Under the pieces are notes generated by a model. That model worked only from the letters and a program-made list of their open reading frames with translations. It made no database searches and was not told where the DNA came from. From assembly GCA_965228415.1 (NCBI GenBank), contig OZ245814.1, positions 3,782,001 through 3,846,000 of the forward strand: a stretch of DNA of 64,000 nt. Direction: 5' to 3'. A program made the translations under genes and the position numbers. Source of the DNA: Agaribacillus sp965228415. Lineage in GTDB: Bacteria; Bacteroidota; Bacteroidia; Cytophagales; Cyclobacteriaceae. Shown here piece by piece: positions 61,858-64,000 of this stretch (the stretch's first letter is position 1; each line of letters starts with the position of its first letter).

Positions 61858-62892
61858 CTAAAAATGTTGCCACCCCTGGGCTTTTAAAGGAATGGCATCG
61901 CCGGTATTTGTGACAAGCCTGGCATCCCCACCCTTACCTGTTATGTAGCCGATCAACGTGATATCAGGTAAATATTTAATCTTTTCATAATCATTTTGAT
62001 CGACTGTAAAAAGTAACTCATAATCCTCTCCGCCATTTAAGGCACAGGTAGTAGGGTCCAGGTTTAATTCCTCGGCGGTTTTAAATGATAAATCATCTAT
62101 CGGCAGCTTATCACTATGAATATTGAGTCCATAGCCGGATTCTTTGGCAATATGCAGCAACTCGGAGGCCAGCCCATCTGAAATATCAATCATGGAAGTA
62201 GGTTTTATCCCGGCCTCTTTTAACTCGTGAACAATGTCTGTCCTCGCTTCGGGTTTAAGATGCCTTTTCACCAGGTAATCAAAATCACCTAATTCCGGTT
62301 GCATATCCGGATTGGCCAGGTAAACGGCTTTCTCGCGTTTCAACACCTGAAGTCCCAGGTAAGAGGCTCCCAGATCACCGGTTACGCAAATAATATCATT
62401 TTCTTTAGCCCCACTTCTGTAAGTCACCTCCTCTTGTGTCACTTCTCCCAATGCGGTAATTGAGATAATCAATCCGGAGGTGGAAGACGATGTATCGCCG
62501 CCTACCAAATCCACCTGGTAATTTTCACAAGCCGATGAAATCCCCCTGTAAAATTCATCAATGGCTTCGACTGAAAAGCGATTGCTCAAAGCCAGGTTGA
62601 CGGTCAGCTGCCTGGGAATGGCATTCATGGCCGCAATGTCAGAGATATTAACCACTGCTGATTTATAGCCCAGGTGTTTTAAAGGCATAAAAGACAGATC
62701 AAAATGGATGTCTTCTACCAGTATATCGCTGGAGACCACCATTAAATTACGCCCGGTATCTATCACCGCGGCATCATCGCCAATGCCCTTTTTAGTTCCG
62801 GGGTTTCTGGTCACGGTGCTTTTCTTTATTCTTTCAATAAGGCCAAACTCGCCCAGATTTCCTATATCCGTCTTTTTCACGTCTTTTTCCAT
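61858..62892 (-). CDS. thiL: Thiamine-monophosphate kinase
   Basis: 344 aa. Phosphorylates thiamine monophosphate to the diphosphate, the last step of the pathway. Family marks: GIGDDAAVI (36-44), SSDILVEDIHFDLSF (acidic metal-binding loop), LVGGDTSSS, VTGDLGASYLGLQVL, MIDISDGLASELLHI and NGGEDYELLFTV. All ATP- and Mg-binding acidic residues are present. Length is normal. Confidence 0.95.
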   Translation of the reverse strand: MEKDVKKTDIGNLGEFGLIERIKKSTVTRNPGTKKGIGDDAAVIDTGRNLMVVSSDILVEDIHFDLSFMPLKHLGYKSAVVNISDIAAMNAIPRQLTVNLALSNRFSVEAIDEFYRGISSACENYQVDLVGGDTSSSTSGLIISITALGEVTQEEVTYRSGAKENDIICVTGDLGASYLGLQVLKREKAVYLANPDMQPELGDFDYLVKRHLKPEARTDIVHELKEAGIKPTSMIDISDGLASELLHIAKESGYGLNIHSDKLPIDDLSFKTAEELNLDPTTCALNGGEDYELLFTVDQNDYEKIKYLPDITLIGYITGKGGDARLVTNTGDAIPLKAQGWQHF

Positions 62893-63047
62893 TGACTTAT
62901 GTAGTTATTATGTATTCATCCAAGATCACCAGGAAAATACAAATGTAATGTGAAGTTAAATATTTTACAGCAATTGAAGGCTATGTGCATTATCTTGGAC
63001 CTTGACTATAACTTTTTTGAGATTTAATCAGCCAAATCAACTTAATT

Positions 63048-63239
63048 ATGAAAAAGATCCTAGCTAAACATATTGGGTTTGGTATTTTTATTCTGATGAC
63101 GGGTTTCCTTTTCTTTTCCTGCGTAAAATCCCAGTATCAGACCGCTGAGGGCAAAAGGAAGTATAAAAAATACAATTCCGTTCAATACCCAAAACAGCCC
63201 GGAACCACCAAAAACAAACGAAATTCCACCAAATTCTAA
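63048..63239 (+). CDS. Small basic lipoprotein
   Basis: 63 aa: signal sequence with lipobox FLFFSC (Cys25), then a short, lysine-rich, Gln/Tyr-containing tail (QTAEGKRKYKKYNSVQYPKQ). The end overlaps the convergent epimerase gene by 4 bp. Function unknown. Confidence 0.55.
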   Translation: MKKILAKHIGFGIFILMTGFLFFSCVKSQYQTAEGKRKYKKYNSVQYPKQPGTTKNKRNSTKF

Positions 63240-63640
63240 TCCCTGATTTCCTGGCACAGCTCTATGAGCACGCCATTGGTACTTTTCGGGTGTAAAAAGC
63301 AAACGAGTTTATTATCTGCTCCCTTTTTTGGTGTTTCATTTAAAATCTCAAAACCCAAATCTTTGAGCCGGGACATTTCTGCGGTAATATCAGCCACCTC
63401 AAAGGCAATGTGATGGATCCCTTCTCCTTTTCTATCGATAAATTTCGCAATGGGACTATCCTCACTGGTAGCCTCAAGAAGCTCAATTTTGGTGTCCTGA
63501 AACTCAAAAAATGAGGTATTTACGCCCTCGGATAAAACCTCCTCAATTTTGTAATGTGCTTTGCCGAAAAGTTTGTAAAACAATTCATTGCTATTTTTCA
63601 GAGATTTCACGGCAATACCAATATGTTCGATTTTCAACAT
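63236..63640 (-). CDS. mce: Methylmalonyl-CoA epimerase
   Basis: 134 aa VOC-fold epimerase: KIEHIGIAVKSL (first His ligand), KIELLEATSEDSPIAKFIDR (Glu), GIHHIAFEVADI (His), PKSTNGVLIELCQ (Glu ligand). It interconverts the methylmalonyl-CoA epimers in the propionate pathway. It is divergent from an IscA-type gene. Confidence 0.93.
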   Translation of the reverse strand: MLKIEHIGIAVKSLKNSNELFYKLFGKAHYKIEEVLSEGVNTSFFEFQDTKIELLEATSEDSPIAKFIDRKGEGIHHIAFEVADITAEMSRLKDLGFEILNETPKKGADNKLVCFLHPKSTNGVLIELCQEIRD

Positions 63641-63868
63641 ATTTTGATTAAATTTGTATCAATATTTGACTAATTTTGCAAAGATCCCGAAACTTTTTAA
63701 TTGTCACCAAGGTTTAATCATATAATTTAGTATTGGTGGCAAAAAGAGCTTCCATCTTTATAATTCCATACCAGACAGGTGTGTTGGATAAATTGATATA
63801 CCAAATAGAAGTAAATATAATCTTCGGCTGGTGCGACTCAATCATTCGGAGATTTAACAAATAAAATT

Positions 63869-64000
63869 ATGATAAGCGTTACTGATAAAGCGAAGGACCG
63901 GATAGTAAATTTGAGAAAGCAAGAAGGACACTCACAAAATCATCACATCAGAGTTTCTGTACAGGGTGGTGGTTGTTCAGGCCTGATGTACGATTTATCT
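63869..64000 (+). CDS. IscA/ErpA-type iron-sulfur assembly protein, 3' partial
   Basis: The first 44 residues (MISVTDKAKDRIVNLRKQ ... VSVQGGGCSGLMYDLS) include the first conserved cysteine in GGGCSG. The window ends here; the CxC motif lies beyond. A-type carriers help mature iron-sulfur proteins. Confidence 0.9.
   Translation, partial: MISVTDKAKDRIVNLRKQEGHSQNHHIRVSVQGGGCSGLMYDLS

Overview
The window looks like a chromosomal segment of a Bacteroidota bacterium, most likely Cytophagales-like; I cannot name the genus. The evidence is type IX secretion (T9SS) sorting domains of both type A and type B, a PorP/SprF protein, DUF5686 and FtsX-family permeases, TAnnTTTG-type promoter -7 boxes, and few Shine-Dalgarno sequences. 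The ends hold ordinary chromosomal genes: a DUF1080 protein, tRNA-Lys, an SDR, a DUF5686 protein and rlmD on the left; thiL, methylmalonyl-CoA epimerase and an IscA-type gene on the right.

Region 10.1-12.1 kb holds an IS110-family element inserted in the arm of a palindromic MITE-like repeat that is present twice. Region 12.4-15.6 kb is a small surface module: a lipoprotein, a 40-aa membrane peptide, a type A T9SS cargo and an outer-membrane barrel. Region 15.7-18.3 kb is an FG-GAP surface gene cut short next to a RAYT/REP element whose transposase has one in-frame stop codon. Region 18.3-24.1 kb carries a TPR hybrid sensor kinase with a receiver and an AraC-type DNA-binding domain, plus a detached copy of that DNA-binding domain and a decayed second copy of the kinase. 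Region 24.1-29.2 kb has a PorP/SprF gene, a PD40/SPOR-like partner and small ORFs.

The main feature is a dispersed family, roughly 16-48 kb, of surface protein genes: FG-GAP, DUF285 and LRR_5/BspA-like repeats, several with an Ig-like segment and a type B T9SS domain. Six of them share one 5' cassette. It consists of two 9-bp half-sites repeated directly at exactly 21 bp (consensus YTCRCAYAG, N12, TTCGCACAG), then a TAnnTTTG-like box 20-21 bp downstream, then a 190-290 nt leader with strong hairpins and usually a small predicted pseudoknot. The half-sites are also found at 22.4 kb and, as four copies, at 24.2 kb. The AraC-type domains encoded in the same cluster are the obvious candidates to bind them. 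Three genes are intact and several copies are fragments. Long 3' segments are nearly identical between genes, and the 3' cassettes carry the orphan first codons of a lost downstream gene, which suggests cassette duplication and gene conversion. I regard this putative regulon with its structured leader as the most likely undescribed system here.

An IbrA/IbrB-like pair (PAPS-reductase-like plus ParB-like) sits among the BspA genes. From 48 to 59.6 kb lie FtsX permeases with their own ArsR or PadR regulators and palindromic operators, an ArsR/SRPBCC cluster with a VOC-dihydrofolate-reductase chimera, an ADP-ribosylglycohydrolase lipoprotein paired with an MTR-kinase-like protein, and a ParDE toxin-antitoxin pair. 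All calls come from reading the sequence; no database search was run.
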